This document shows, one piece after another, positions 16,913-24,438 of a DNA stretch of 26,611 nucleotides. Below the pieces are notes generated by a model, which was not told the DNA's origin, ran no database searches, and was given only the letters and a program-made list of their open reading frames with translations. Source of the DNA: an uncultured Lachnospiraceae bacterium (GTDB lineage: Bacteria > Bacillota > Clostridia > Lachnospirales > Lachnospiraceae). Position numbers and translations under genes: made by a program. Numbering within the stretch: the stretch's first letter is position 1; each line of letters begins with the position of its first letter. The stretch covers positions 1 through 26,611 of the forward strand of contig CAJTMC010000049.1 of assembly GCA_910577115.1 (NCBI GenBank). Reading direction: 5' to 3'.

Positions 16913-18019
16913 TTATCGTGCAAAAATACGCGCAATATCATTATAAAGCACAAATACCATAAGCATCATCAGCAATACAAAACCTACAAAATGCACAATT
17001 CCTTCCTTGTCAGGCGGCACAGGCTTCCCGCGCACCACCTCCACAAGCATAAACAACAGCCGCCCGCCGTCGAGCGCCGGAAGCGGAAGCAAGTTCATCA
17101 CGCCCAAATTCACGCTCAAAAGCACGGCAAAATTAATCATGGTAAGCACCACCGAAGAAATTCCGTACGGCTTTACCGTATCAATCGTCTCATCAATGGT
17201 CACTGCAATTCCCACAGGCCCCGACAAATCATTTGCCGAGAGCTTGCCCTGTACAAGCATAATCAGACTTTTAATGGTCGCCTTCAGCCAGTAACGCACT
17301 TCCAGCGCACTGTACTTAATCAAATCAAAACCTTTACATTCGATTGTTTCACCAATCACAAATCCAATATAATACCGGTTATCCTCACTGCTGAACTTCG
17401 GCAGAATCGTCGCATTGTATTCTTCCCCACCGCGCCGGTACGTAATCTCAATCGGCTCTCCTTTGTTCATCGCCGAAGCAATCGTCACCTCTCCCTGAAG
17501 ATATACCCGCTCACCGTCAACATGAGTAATAACGTCGCCCTCCATAAGTCCTGCCTCCTGCGCCGGATACCCCTCGGTAATCGCATGTACCACCGGAAGC
17601 ACCTCTCCCGAAAAACCGACCACAATCAGCGAGAGCAGAAATGCAAGAATAATATTAAAGAACGGCCCGGCAAATACAGTCGCAATTCTTGCCCATACAT
17701 TCACCTCGTTAAATGCCTTCCCAAGCGCCTCCGATTCAGACGATGCAGTCTTCCTGTGTTCCTCCACTCCCTCCTCTTTGTCCTTTTTACTTTCATACAC
17801 GCCGTCCTCGCCTTCAAACATACACGCCCCGCCAATCGGCAAAAGCTTCAGGACATATCTTGTTCCACCCTTTTCAAACTTCACAATGGAGGGACCCATG
17901 CCAATCGCAAATTCCAGCACACGAATACCGTTTAACTTCGCAATCAGAAAATGCCCCAGTTCGTGTGAAATGACCACGACGCCAAATACAAGTATAAATA
18001 CAATTATTGTCTCTACCAT
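16913..18019 (-). CDS. rseP: RseP-family site-2 intramembrane metalloprotease
   Basis: 368 residues, about four membrane helices. It cuts substrates such as anti-sigma factors or signal-peptide remnants within the membrane. The zinc site is HELGH (H19, E20, H23) in the first helix, with the third ligand in LPLPALDGGRL (D317) near the C terminus. One PDZ domain lies at about 140-200 (GYPAQEAGLMEGDVITHVDG). The ATG follows AGGA by four bases. It lies 19 bp after dxr and 59 bp before ispG. This dxr-rseP-ispG order is common in Firmicutes and proteobacteria. I see no substrate or site-1 protease gene next to it. Confidence 0.95.
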   Translation of the reverse strand: MVETIIVFILVFGVVVISHELGHFLIAKLNGIRVLEFAIGMGPSIVKFEKGGTRYVLKLLPIGGACMFEGEDGVYESKKDKEEGVEEHRKTASSESEALGKAFNEVNVWARIATVFAGPFFNIILAFLLSLIVVGFSGEVLPVVHAITEGYPAQEAGLMEGDVITHVDGERVYLQGEVTIASAMNKGEPIEITYRRGGEEYNATILPKFSSEDNRYYIGFVIGETIECKGFDLIKYSALEVRYWLKATIKSLIMLVQGKLSANDLSGPVGIAVTIDETIDTVKPYGISSVVLTMINFAVLLSVNLGVMNLLPLPALDGGRLLFMLVEVVRGKPVPPDKEGIVHFVGFVLLMMLMVFVLYNDIARIFAR

Positions 18020-18038
18020 GCTTTCCTATCTACTCCCA

Positions 18039-19181
18039 TCAAAATTTTGTCTGAATGAACTCATATGTTTCCTGCTCGCTTGCAAGAATTTCCTCCACAT
18101 CAGGAGATGCAATCCGCTTATGCGCATCCATACACATCTCAATTATTTCCGCAATCTGAAGAAAACGGATTTTCCTGTTTAAAAACAAACTCACTGCCCG
18201 TTCATTTGCCGCATTAAACACTGTGGGAACACTTCCCCCCTCACCAGCCGCACGCATCGCAAGTTTTAAGCCCGTAAACGTCTCCATATCCGGCTTCTCA
18301 AAGGTAATGCTGCCAAGCGCATAAAAATCCACCCGCTTTCCCCTCATCGGCCGCCTGTCAGGATAAAACAGTGCATACTGAATCGGCAGCTTCATGTCTG
18401 GTGTGCCAAGCTGCGCCATAATTCCGCCGTCAACATACTCCACCATTGAATGAATAATGCTTTGCGGGTGCACGACAACCTGTATGTTTTCCAAATCCAC
18501 ATCAAAAAGCCACTTTGCCTCCATGACCTCAAGACCTTTATTGACAAGCGTCGCAGAATCAATCGTAATCTTATTCCCCATTGACCAGTTCGGATGATGC
18601 AGCGCATCTTCAAGCCGCACGTTCTCAAGCTCCGCTCTTGACTTTCCCCGAAACGGTCCCCCCGAGGCAGTGATTAACAATTTGCTTACCCGCTCTCTGT
18701 TTTCCCCCTGCATCGACTGAAAAATCGCACTGTGTTCACTGTCAACCGGCAAAATCGACACGCCCATCTTTTCTGCCAGCGGCATAATAATGTGCCCTGC
18801 CGTCACAAGCGTTTCCTTATTTGCAAGCGCAATATCCTTATGCTGATTGATTGCAGCAATCGTTGGTCTGATTCCAATCATGCCCACAATCGCCGTCACA
18901 AGTACATCGGATTCTTCCATTTCGGCAATCTGAATCAATCCGTCCATACCGCACACAATTTCAACCTGCATGTCTGCAAGCCGTTCCTTTAAATCCTTGC
19001 AGGCCTCCTCGCTCTGCAGCGATACAAGCTTTGGGCGAAACTCGCGCACCTGCTTTTCAAACAAATCAATGTTTGTGCCTGCCGCAAGCCCTACAACGTC
19101 AAGGTCAGGGTTATCCCGCACAATCTCAAGTGTCTGCGTACCAATCGATCCGGTAGAACCGAGTATCGCAATCTTCTTCAT
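18039..19181 (-). CDS. dxr: 1-deoxy-D-xylulose 5-phosphate reductoisomerase
   Basis: 380 residues from the ATG at 19181. It converts DXP to MEP with NADPH, the first committed step of the MEP pathway. The N-terminal GSTGSIG (8-14) is the NADPH-binding loop; PVDSEHSAIFQSMQG holds the metal-binding Asp/Glu; ASGGPFRG and HPNWSMGNKITIDSATLVNKG are the active-site loop and family signature. The start is not certain: AAAGGAG lies 13 bases before this ATG and only one base before another in-frame ATG at 19193 (adding MVIK). The usual family start MKKIAILGSTG favours 19181. The spacer upstream holds a CRP-like palindrome. Confidence 0.96.
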   Translation of the reverse strand: MKKIAILGSTGSIGTQTLEIVRDNPDLDVVGLAAGTNIDLFEKQVREFRPKLVSLQSEEACKDLKERLADMQVEIVCGMDGLIQIAEMEESDVLVTAIVGMIGIRPTIAAINQHKDIALANKETLVTAGHIIMPLAEKMGVSILPVDSEHSAIFQSMQGENRERVSKLLITASGGPFRGKSRAELENVRLEDALHHPNWSMGNKITIDSATLVNKGLEVMEAKWLFDVDLENIQVVVHPQSIIHSMVEYVDGGIMAQLGTPDMKLPIQYALFYPDRRPMRGKRVDFYALGSITFEKPDMETFTGLKLAMRAAGEGGSVPTVFNAANERAVSLFLNRKIRFLQIAEIIEMCMDAHKRIASPDVEEILASEQETYEFIQTKF

Positions 19182-19234
19182 TTTTATAACCATACTCCTT
19201 TCTCAGAGTGCAAATTCAATAGGAACTTGTTTTA

Positions 19235-19250
19235 TGTGAATTTATTCACA
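19235..19250. promoter_or_regulatory. CRP/FNR-like palindrome upstream of dxr
   Basis: TGTGAATTTATTCACA is an exact match to the TGTGA-N6-TCACA form bound by CRP-type regulators and lies 54 bp upstream of the dxr ATG in the cdsA-dxr spacer. It may be an operator, or simply a 6-bp RNA hairpin. I could not find a convincing promoter next to it. Confidence 0.4.
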
Positions 19251-19258
19251 ATACTGCC

Positions 19259-19274
19259 CGGCACAAACCTGCCG
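19259..19274. other. Small GC-rich hairpin in the cdsA-dxr spacer
   Basis: CGGCA (19259-19263) pairs with TGCCG (19270-19274) around a six-base loop. There is no T run on the minus strand, so it is not a standard terminator. It sits eight bases from the CRP-like palindrome, making the 129-bp spacer unusually structured for this tightly packed cluster. Confidence 0.35.
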
Positions 19275-19310
19275 TTCCAATATGTTCCATTTCAGCCTTC
19301 CTATATTATA

Positions 19311-20150
19311 TTAAAGATTTCCGAGCATTATAATCAGAAAATACGTAATCGGCGCAGTAAAAATAACACTGTCAAACCGATCCATAATCCCGCCATGCCC
19401 CGGAATCAGCTTTCCGTAATCCTTAATTTCATGGTTTCTTTTAATCGCAGATGCCGCCAAATCGCCGACCTGTGAAATCACAGAGCCCGCGCCGCCCACA
19501 ACCGCAAGAATAAAAGCAAAATTCTCCATATAAAGCACATTGTCAAGATACGCTCCAAACAATGCTCCCGCCGCCGCCGCACCGACAACTCCGCCCACTG
19601 CTCCCTCAATGGACTTCTTTGGGCTAAGCACAGGCGCAAGCTTATGTTTCCCAATCATCACACCGACAAGATACGCACAGGTATCCGAAATCCATGAGCT
19701 GATAAAAATCATCCAAACCAAATAAATCCCGTTATCCAGCTGCCTTGTCAAAAACACAAACGACAGCATCACAGGCGCATAAATCAATGAAAAATAAGTA
19801 TTCATCACCTGATTTGCATGATATTTCGAAAACCCGAACACGTACACAAACATCAGTGCGATTAGCATTCCGATTACAAGCTGCATACTGTATGATGTAT
19901 CCTGCACAAAATAAAGAACCGCATAATAAAATGTAATACACACAATTCCTATCTGCTCAAGCGCATTCATTTTCTGCATCCGCACACCGCACGCCTTCGT
20001 CAGCTCTAAAAATCCAATAACGGACACCACATAGAGCGTCAGCGCAAGAATGATCCCTCCCGGAAGAATCGCCGCAAGCGCCACAATCACCAGCACAACT
20101 GCACTTATGGTTCTCTCCTTACTTATTTTTCCAAGAATATTCCCAGACAT
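19311..20150 (-). CDS. cdsA: Phosphatidate cytidylyltransferase
   Basis: 279 residues, an integral membrane protein with about seven or eight helices. It makes CDP-diacylglycerol from phosphatidic acid and CTP, the branch point of phospholipid synthesis. SPKKSIEGAVGG (about 177-188) and the C-terminal signature AASAIKRNHEIKDYGKLIPG followed by HGGIMDRFDS contain the conserved residues of the family. Its ATG directly follows the TAG of uppS, and its ribosome binding site AAGGAGG is the last unit of an 18-bp repeat inside uppS. A relatively long structured spacer separates it from dxr downstream. Confidence 0.96.
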   Translation of the reverse strand: MSGNILGKISKERTISAVVLVIVALAAILPGGIILALTLYVVSVIGFLELTKACGVRMQKMNALEQIGIVCITFYYAVLYFVQDTSYSMQLVIGMLIALMFVYVFGFSKYHANQVMNTYFSLIYAPVMLSFVFLTRQLDNGIYLVWMIFISSWISDTCAYLVGVMIGKHKLAPVLSPKKSIEGAVGGVVGAAAAGALFGAYLDNVLYMENFAFILAVVGGAGSVISQVGDLAASAIKRNHEIKDYGKLIPGHGGIMDRFDSVIFTAPITYFLIIMLGNL

Positions 20151-20918
20151 CTAATCCTCCTTTATTGGATTTGCCTCCTTTAGTGGATTTGCCTCCTTTG
20201 GTGGATTTTCCTCCCTGACAAGTCCAAATCTCCTGTCTCTGTTATTATAAGCCAAAACTGCCTTTTCCAACTCCTCTTTATTAAAATCAGGCCAATGAAC
20301 GTCTGTAAAATAAAACTCTGCATAGGCAAGCTGCCAAAGCATATAGTTGGATATCCGCTGTTCTCCCGAAGTGCGTATCATCAAATCCGGATCAGGCAAC
20401 CCTGCCGTATCAAGCTCCTCGGCTATACGCCGCTCATTAACATCAGCAGCAGAAAGTTCCCCTGCCGCCACCTTTTCGCACAGCTTTCTGACTGCCCTTG
20501 TAATCTCATCGCGGCTGCCATAATTAATCGCAATCTGAAAATGAAGCCCTGTATTATTTTTCGTAGCTTCCTCAAGCTCATAAATACTCTTTTTAATATC
20601 CTCCGCAAGTCTTGACTTATCCCCTAAAACCCGCACACACATATTATTTTTCTGCGCACGCTTTAAACTGTTTTTCATATAATCGCGCAGCAGCTTCATC
20701 AAGGTTTCTACTTCTTTTTCCGGCCGATTCCAATTTTCCGTCGAAAATGCATAAACTGTAAGATAACGGATTCCCATATGGTAAGCGTCCTCACAGATTT
20801 TCTCCACCGTCTTTGCTCCCTGAATATGCCCCGCAGTACGCGGAAGCCCTTTCGCCTTTGCCCACCGTCCGTTTCCGTCCAAAATAATCGCTACGTGATT
20901 TGGTACCTTCATTTCCAT
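20151..20918 (-). CDS. uppS: Isoprenyl transferase (undecaprenyl diphosphate synthase)
   Basis: 255 residues. It elongates farnesyl diphosphate with isopentenyl diphosphate to the C55 carrier lipid for peptidoglycan and wall polymers. Features are the catalytic D14 in ILDGNGRWAKAKG, the YAFSTENWNRP segment, and RTSGEQRISNYMLWQLAYAE followed by FYFTDVHWPDF. After the usual end of the enzyme (about residue 235) comes a repetitive tail, three NPxKEA-like hexapeptides with NPIKED at the terminus, which is not part of the catalytic fold. Start: GGG eight bases before the ATG at 20918. Terminator-like and palindromic elements lie between frr and this gene, so it may have its own promoter. Confidence 0.96.
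   Translation of the reverse strand: MEMKVPNHVAIILDGNGRWAKAKGLPRTAGHIQGAKTVEKICEDAYHMGIRYLTVYAFSTENWNRPEKEVETLMKLLRDYMKNSLKRAQKNNMCVRVLGDKSRLAEDIKKSIYELEEATKNNTGLHFQIAINYGSRDEITRAVRKLCEKVAAGELSAADVNERRIAEELDTAGLPDPDLMIRTSGEQRISNYMLWQLAYAEFYFTDVHWPDFNKEELEKAVLAYNNRDRRFGLVREENPPKEANPLKEANPIKED
20154..20207 (-). repeat. Three 18-bp tandem repeats, each containing AAGGAGG
   Basis: In uppS coding sense the unit is AATCCANNAAAGGAGGCA, three times (20190-20207, 20172-20189, 20154-20171), ending GGAGGAT before TAG-ATG. Each unit codes NP(P/L/I)KE(A/D), and each carries a perfect Shine-Dalgarno core. The last core serves cdsA. A related AGGGAGGAA precedes the array. Confidence 0.9.
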
Positions 20919-20959
20919 TCATTTTTCCCTTTCCACCGATTTCTATGTAACCCCATCGA

Positions 20960-21011
20960 GCAGAGCATGAATTCTCCACTACCCGCCGCTTCTGCGGCAT
21001 AGTTCCTCTGC
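20960..21011. other. Nested palindrome (structured element) in the frr-uppS spacer
   Basis: Three nested stems share one axis: GCAGAG/CTCTGC (20960-20965 with 21006-21011), ACTA/TAGT (20978-20981 with 21000-21003) and GCCGC/GCGGC (20985-20989 with 20994-20998) around TTCT. It lies between the frr terminator and the uppS start. It does not match a riboswitch class I know. No clear promoter is seen beside it. Confidence 0.45.
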
Positions 21012-21025
21012 TTGGAGCTGCGCAT

Positions 21026-21055
21026 AAAAGCAAAGAGGGCGCGTTCAGTGCCCTC
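21026..21055 (-). terminator. Probable intrinsic terminator after frr
   Basis: On the minus strand GAGGGC (21055-21050) and GCCCTC (21040-21035) form a stem around a nine-base loop, followed by TTTGCTTTT. It sits 32 bp after the frr stop and would end or attenuate the pyrH-frr transcript before uppS. Confidence 0.65.
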
Positions 21056-21086
21056 ATCTTTGCAGAATATTTAAACTCCTCATTCC

Positions 21087-21638
21087 CTATACAGTAAGAA
21101 TTTCCTTCGACTTTTCATCAACAGCCTTATCGACATCTTTAATATACTTGTCTGTTATCTTCTGCACTGAGTCCTCTAAATCCTTAATCTCATCTTCCGA
21201 AATTTCCGTCTTTGCAAGCTTCTTAAACGAATCATTCGCATCACGCCGGATATTTCTGATTGCAACCTTGCAGTCCTCGCCCTTCTTCTTTACTTCCTTC
21301 ACAAGCTCTTTTCTGCGCTCCTCCGTAAGCTCAGGGAATACAAGCCGAATCACAACACCATCATTGCTCGGCGTAATCCCAACATCAGAAGCCATAATCG
21401 CTTTCTCAATCTCCTTAATCAGGCTCTTTTCCCACGGCGCAATCTGTATCATTCTCGCCTCAGGCACTGTAATATTGCCTACTTGCTGAATCGGTGTCGG
21501 CGTACCATAATAGTCCACCTTGATCTTATCAAGCACATGCGGATTTGCACGTCCCGCGCGTATCGTCTGATAATCCGATAAAAGAAAGTCCAATGCTTTC
21601 TGCATCTTGTCGTCATATGTCTTTACTCTTGCGTCCAT
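21087..21638 (-). CDS. frr: Ribosome recycling factor
   Basis: 183 residues, close to the usual 185. With EF-G it splits the post-termination ribosome so subunits can be reused. The sequence carries family landmarks along its length: the helical N terminus, RAGRANPHVLDKIKVDYYGT, PIQQVGNITVPEARMIQI, and the C-terminal helices with RRKELVKEVKKKGEDCKVAI and IRNIRRDAND. AGGAGG lies eight bases before ATG. It follows pyrH by 51 bp in the conserved pyrH-frr order and is followed by a terminator-like hairpin. Confidence 0.97.
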   Translation of the reverse strand: MDARVKTYDDKMQKALDFLLSDYQTIRAGRANPHVLDKIKVDYYGTPTPIQQVGNITVPEARMIQIAPWEKSLIKEIEKAIMASDVGITPSNDGVVIRLVFPELTEERRKELVKEVKKKGEDCKVAIRNIRRDANDSFKKLAKTEISEDEIKDLEDSVQKITDKYIKDVDKAVDEKSKEILTV

Positions 21639-21689
21639 TGTTTTGTCCTCCTGATTTATACTTATCTCTATTTTTGATGCACTTGTGAA

Positions 21690-22385
21690 TCAAACCGTAA
21701 TAACGGTTCCGTTCGAGCTGCCCCGCACAGTGTTAATAATACTGTTTTCCTCATTCAATCCAAAAATAGTCATTGGCATTTTATTTTCCATGCAAAGCAC
21801 TGCCGCTGCCAAATCCATGACGCCAAGCCGTTTCTCCACAACCTCTTTGATCGGGATGGTATCATACTTCTTCGCAGCTTTATTCAGCTTCGGATCGGAA
21901 TCATACACGCCGTCAACCGCACGCGCAGACAATATCATATCCGCCTCGATTTCCACAGCCCGCAGCACCGTACCCATATCCGTCGAAAAATACGGATGTC
22001 CTATTCCGCCTGCAAAAAAGATAACCTTCCCCGCCTCAAGCGCCTCCACTGCTCTGTCCTTTGAGAAAAGCTCCGTAAAAGCCGCACATTGAAACGGTGT
22101 GAAAATCTCAGTTTTCATCCCCGCAAACCGAAAGATTTCAGAGGTGTAAATACAATTCATTACCGTCGCCAGCATTCCAATCTGATCGGCTTTGGTACGG
22201 TCAATCGTCTCGCTGGTTCTTCCGCGCCAAAAATTGCCGCCTCCAATCACAATGCCCACCTGAACACCGCTGTCAGCAATCTCCTTAACCTGACGCGCCA
22301 CCGCCATAACAGTCTGCTCGTCAAATCCTGTTTTCTTATCCCCCGCAAGCGCTTCACCGCTTAATTTAAGTAAAATTCTTTTCAT
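21690..22385 (-). CDS. pyrH: UMP kinase
   Basis: 231 residues, an amino-acid-kinase-fold hexameric UMP kinase that makes UDP from UMP and ATP. Visible motifs are LKLSGEAL near the N terminus (ATP phosphate site), GIVIGGGNFWRGR (about 44-56), the UMP-binding DQIGMLATVMN, FFAGGIGHPYFSTD (about 123-136) and the nucleotide-binding ARAVDGVYDSDPK. AGGT six bases before ATG supports the start. It heads the pyrH-frr pair, with the deacetylase gene ending 59 bp upstream and a nested hairpin in between. No promoter is evident in that short gap, so it may be read through from upstream. Confidence 0.97.
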   Translation of the reverse strand: MKRILLKLSGEALAGDKKTGFDEQTVMAVARQVKEIADSGVQVGIVIGGGNFWRGRTSETIDRTKADQIGMLATVMNCIYTSEIFRFAGMKTEIFTPFQCAAFTELFSKDRAVEALEAGKVIFFAGGIGHPYFSTDMGTVLRAVEIEADMILSARAVDGVYDSDPKLNKAAKKYDTIPIKEVVEKRLGVMDLAAAVLCMENKMPMTIFGLNEENSIINTVRGSSNGTVITV

Positions 22386-22405
22386 ACTTTTACCTCATTT
22401 TAATT

Positions 22406-22436
22406 TATGCAAGCACCAAAGTGCCCTGTCTGCATA
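22406..22436. other. Nested hairpin between the deacetylase gene and pyrH
   Basis: TATGCA (22406-22411) pairs with TGCATA (22431-22436), enclosing GCAC/GTGC (22413-22416 with 22421-22424). There is no T run on the minus strand. It may be a weak terminator or processing site for the deacetylase transcript, or a pyrH leader structure. Confidence 0.35.
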
Positions 22437-22444
22437 GTGTATCA

Positions 22445-23425
22445 TCAGCGTATGTGCTGTACTTTTACTGTTTCTTCGGTAATTGGCAAAAGAACCGTAT
22501 CCTCCGACTCAAGTAATTTTTCTATTATAGCAGGCAGCGCATCAACCGTCGAATCCTTTCCTGCTGCGTCATGCATCAGGACCACTGCATTGTTATACTT
22601 GTCAACATTCTCCAAAACATTCTCTGCAATCTGCTCTGCACCGATACGCGCGCTGGAAGCGTCACCGCTTGATACATTCCAGTCAAAATAAGTCATATCC
22701 TCACTGTCAAGATATTCGATTAATGTATGCATATCAACCTTGCTAATCGTGTTGCTGCTGCCTCCCGGAAAACGCACAATATTGCATTCGACCCCCGTAA
22801 CCTCATATAGAAATGTCTGCAGCTTATTTAAGTCCTGCTTATATGCGTCCAGCGAGCTATAAATATCCTGATACACATGGCTGTATGAATGCATCGCCAA
22901 CGTATGTCCGTCTGCAACAATCCGTCTGTACTGTTCTGAATAATTATTCTTACCTACCACAAAAAAAGTTGCCTTCACACCATACTCGTCCAAGATATCA
23001 AGAATCCTGTCCGTATTGGAACTTGGACCATCATCAAAGGTCAGATAAACCCTTTTAATGCCGGAACTTCTGTCTCCATTCTCGTCCCAGACAATTTTAT
23101 TTTCAATTGCCGCTGCTTCCACAATATGCACAGCTTCCGCCTGGTCAACACTACTGCCGTTTATATCAGAAACACCTTCAAGTTCCTCATACTCCAATTC
23201 CATAGCATTGTCTGACTCCTGCAATGTCATAAGCATTGTATTGATATTTTCGACTTCTCTGTTCAGGTTTACCACCAATACCAAAAGAACCGTACAAATG
23301 CACAACATCATAAATATCAGTACCAGCAGAAATGCAACTGGCGTGTTTCCTCTATTCGTGCGTCTTTCAGCAAACCTTTGCGCTGTTTTCTCCTCCAGTT
23401 CTATGTTTTCCTGCTCCTGCGACAT
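22445..23425 (-). CDS. Membrane-anchored NodB-type polysaccharide deacetylase
   Basis: 326 residues. A short cytoplasmic tail (1-28) is followed by one membrane helix (about 29-52), a coiled, acidic linker to about 115, then a NodB carbohydrate-esterase-4 domain outside the cell. Catalytic motifs are TFDDGPS (D131/D132), HSYSH (H179, H183 with D132 as metal ligands), RFPGGS, YFDWN and LMHDAAG, all intact. Probable substrate is peptidoglycan N-acetylglucosamine, by analogy with PgdA-type enzymes; the sequence does not prove it. The start is backed by GGG five bases before ATG. An extended -10 (TGTTATAAT) lies 73 bp upstream, so it probably has its own promoter. Confidence 0.92.
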   Translation of the reverse strand: MSQEQENIELEEKTAQRFAERRTNRGNTPVAFLLVLIFMMLCICTVLLVLVVNLNREVENINTMLMTLQESDNAMELEYEELEGVSDINGSSVDQAEAVHIVEAAAIENKIVWDENGDRSSGIKRVYLTFDDGPSSNTDRILDILDEYGVKATFFVVGKNNYSEQYRRIVADGHTLAMHSYSHVYQDIYSSLDAYKQDLNKLQTFLYEVTGVECNIVRFPGGSSNTISKVDMHTLIEYLDSEDMTYFDWNVSSGDASSARIGAEQIAENVLENVDKYNNAVVLMHDAAGKDSTVDALPAIIEKLLESEDTVLLPITEETVKVQHIR

Positions 23426-23497
23426 TGATTACCCTTTCACTCCCCTATCTGTCATCAAACATAAATAAACACACTTTACTACATTACAGATAAACTG

Positions 23498-23506
23498 ATT
23501 ATAACA
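23498..23506 (-). promoter_or_regulatory. Extended -10 promoter of the deacetylase gene
   Basis: On the minus strand the sequence TGTTATAAT combines a consensus TATAAT (23503-23498) with the TGn extension. The -35 at 17 bp, TTTCTA, is poor, as is usual for extended -10 promoters. Predicted leader is about 65 nt. Confidence 0.55.
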
Positions 23507-23542
23507 TAAAAAGGATACTTTAGAAAGGATATTTTTTAAAAA

Positions 23543-24094
23543 TTATACCATTTCCTCACTGTAATGCGCCCGCTCACCGCCAATATATTTCGGTCGGGTT
23601 CTCGCACACACAATATGCGCGCCGCCAATCGCCGGATGCGCAATCCGGACAGGAACCGCCACAGCCTTCAAATGCATTCCGATCAGCGTATCTCCGATAT
23701 CAATTCCCGCGTGCGCCTGTATATGCTCTACTGCCACAGGATTGTTCATATGCTTCCATGCAGCAGTCGCAAAAGAGCCTCCTGCCTTTGGCACCGGCAT
23801 GACATTCACAATTTCATACCCATATCGCCCAGCCGCCTCTTCTTCCATAATAAGCGCCCTGTTTAAATGTTCACAGCATTGCGCCACCACGTAAATACCA
23901 TGCGCCCGAAACGTCTCATACATTGCCAAAAAAACTGCTTCTCCAAGCTCTGCACTGGAATAGGAACCAATGCTCTTAGATGCAATCTCACTTGTCGAAC
24001 ATCCAATCACGACAAGATTTCCTTCTCTTAAAGCCGTCTGTTCCAAAAATTCATTTACTACTCTTTTCGCATCAGATATCTCATTCTCAAACAT
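23543..24094 (-). CDS. DUF436 / TIGR01440 family protein
   Basis: About 183 residues of the family that includes B. subtilis YwlG; its biochemical role is not established. Family features are VVIGCSTSEI near residue 30, AQCCEHLNRALIMEEE, VNVMPVPKAGGSFATAAW and the C-terminal VRIAHPAIGGAHIVCARTRP followed by KYIGG. Two adjacent ATGs follow GGGAGG: at 24097 (three bases away) and 24094 (six bases away). I use 24094; an upstream extension to 24130 would pass through the ribosome binding site. The gene is alone between the deacetylase gene and the divergent dapL. Confidence 0.88.
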   Translation of the reverse strand: MFENEISDAKRVVNEFLEQTALREGNLVVIGCSTSEIASKSIGSYSSAELGEAVFLAMYETFRAHGIYVVAQCCEHLNRALIMEEEAAGRYGYEIVNVMPVPKAGGSFATAAWKHMNNPVAVEHIQAHAGIDIGDTLIGMHLKAVAVPVRIAHPAIGGAHIVCARTRPKYIGGERAHYSEEMV

Positions 24095-24319
24095 CATAAT
24101 CCTCCCACTTATCAAGTACATTATAACCACAATTCATAATTGCTACACAATTACGGTATGCTCATTCCTATTTGGAATAAGAATTACTCAATAACTCTCC
24201 CGATTTAACTTACCACACTCCAGGCTAGAATGCAAGTTCGATTTTATATAAAATTTTACTTGGCTGTGATGCATTTTCTCATTTAACTTGTAAAGTCATA
24301 CGTAGCAGCAAATGCCATG

Positions 24320-24352
24320 CCCTGAATGAATAACAACATATAATTGACAAAT
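24320..24352 (+). repeat. 33-bp direct repeat upstream of dapL, copy 1
   Basis: Identical to 24386-24418 except for one base (TAACAAC versus TAGCAAC), offset 66 bp. It ends in TTGACAAAT, so it contains a perfect -35 hexamer, but no -10 follows at 16-18 bp. Confidence 0.9.
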
Positions 24353-24385
24353 TGTGCAACAGGTTTGCAGTTTAATGCTAAGACA

Positions 24386-24418
24386 CCCTGAATGAATAGC
24401 AACATATAATTGACAAAT
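24386..24418 (+). repeat. 33-bp direct repeat upstream of dapL, copy 2
   Basis: Second copy of the repeat at 24320-24352. Its TTGACA (24410-24415) forms the -35 of the dapL promoter. Confidence 0.9.
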
Positions 24419-24438
24419 ATGCAGATTGCGTATATGAT
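24410..24438 (+). promoter_or_regulatory. dapL promoter
   Basis: TTGACA (24410-24415), a 17-bp spacer and TATGAT (24433-24438): a near-consensus housekeeping sigma-factor promoter. Transcription should begin near 24445, about 50 nt before the dapL ATG. Confidence 0.8.

Noticed and set aside
16835..17935. 366-codon plus-strand frame opposite rseP
   Set aside because: Composition is typical of the reverse complement of a real gene (His/Arg/Asn-rich), and rseP on the other strand has all catalytic motifs.
20154..20207. CRISPR-like or mobile repeat
   Set aside because: Only three contiguous 18-bp coding units without spacers; they are an in-frame minisatellite of uppS.
20791..21057. Minus-strand frame across the frr-uppS spacer as a small gene
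   Set aside because: It overlaps uppS in another frame and runs through the terminator and nested palindrome; its protein shows no family pattern.
24320..24418. Terminal repeats of a small insertion element or attachment sites
   Set aside because: The repeats are direct, only 66 bp apart, enclose no gene and carry a working promoter hexamer.
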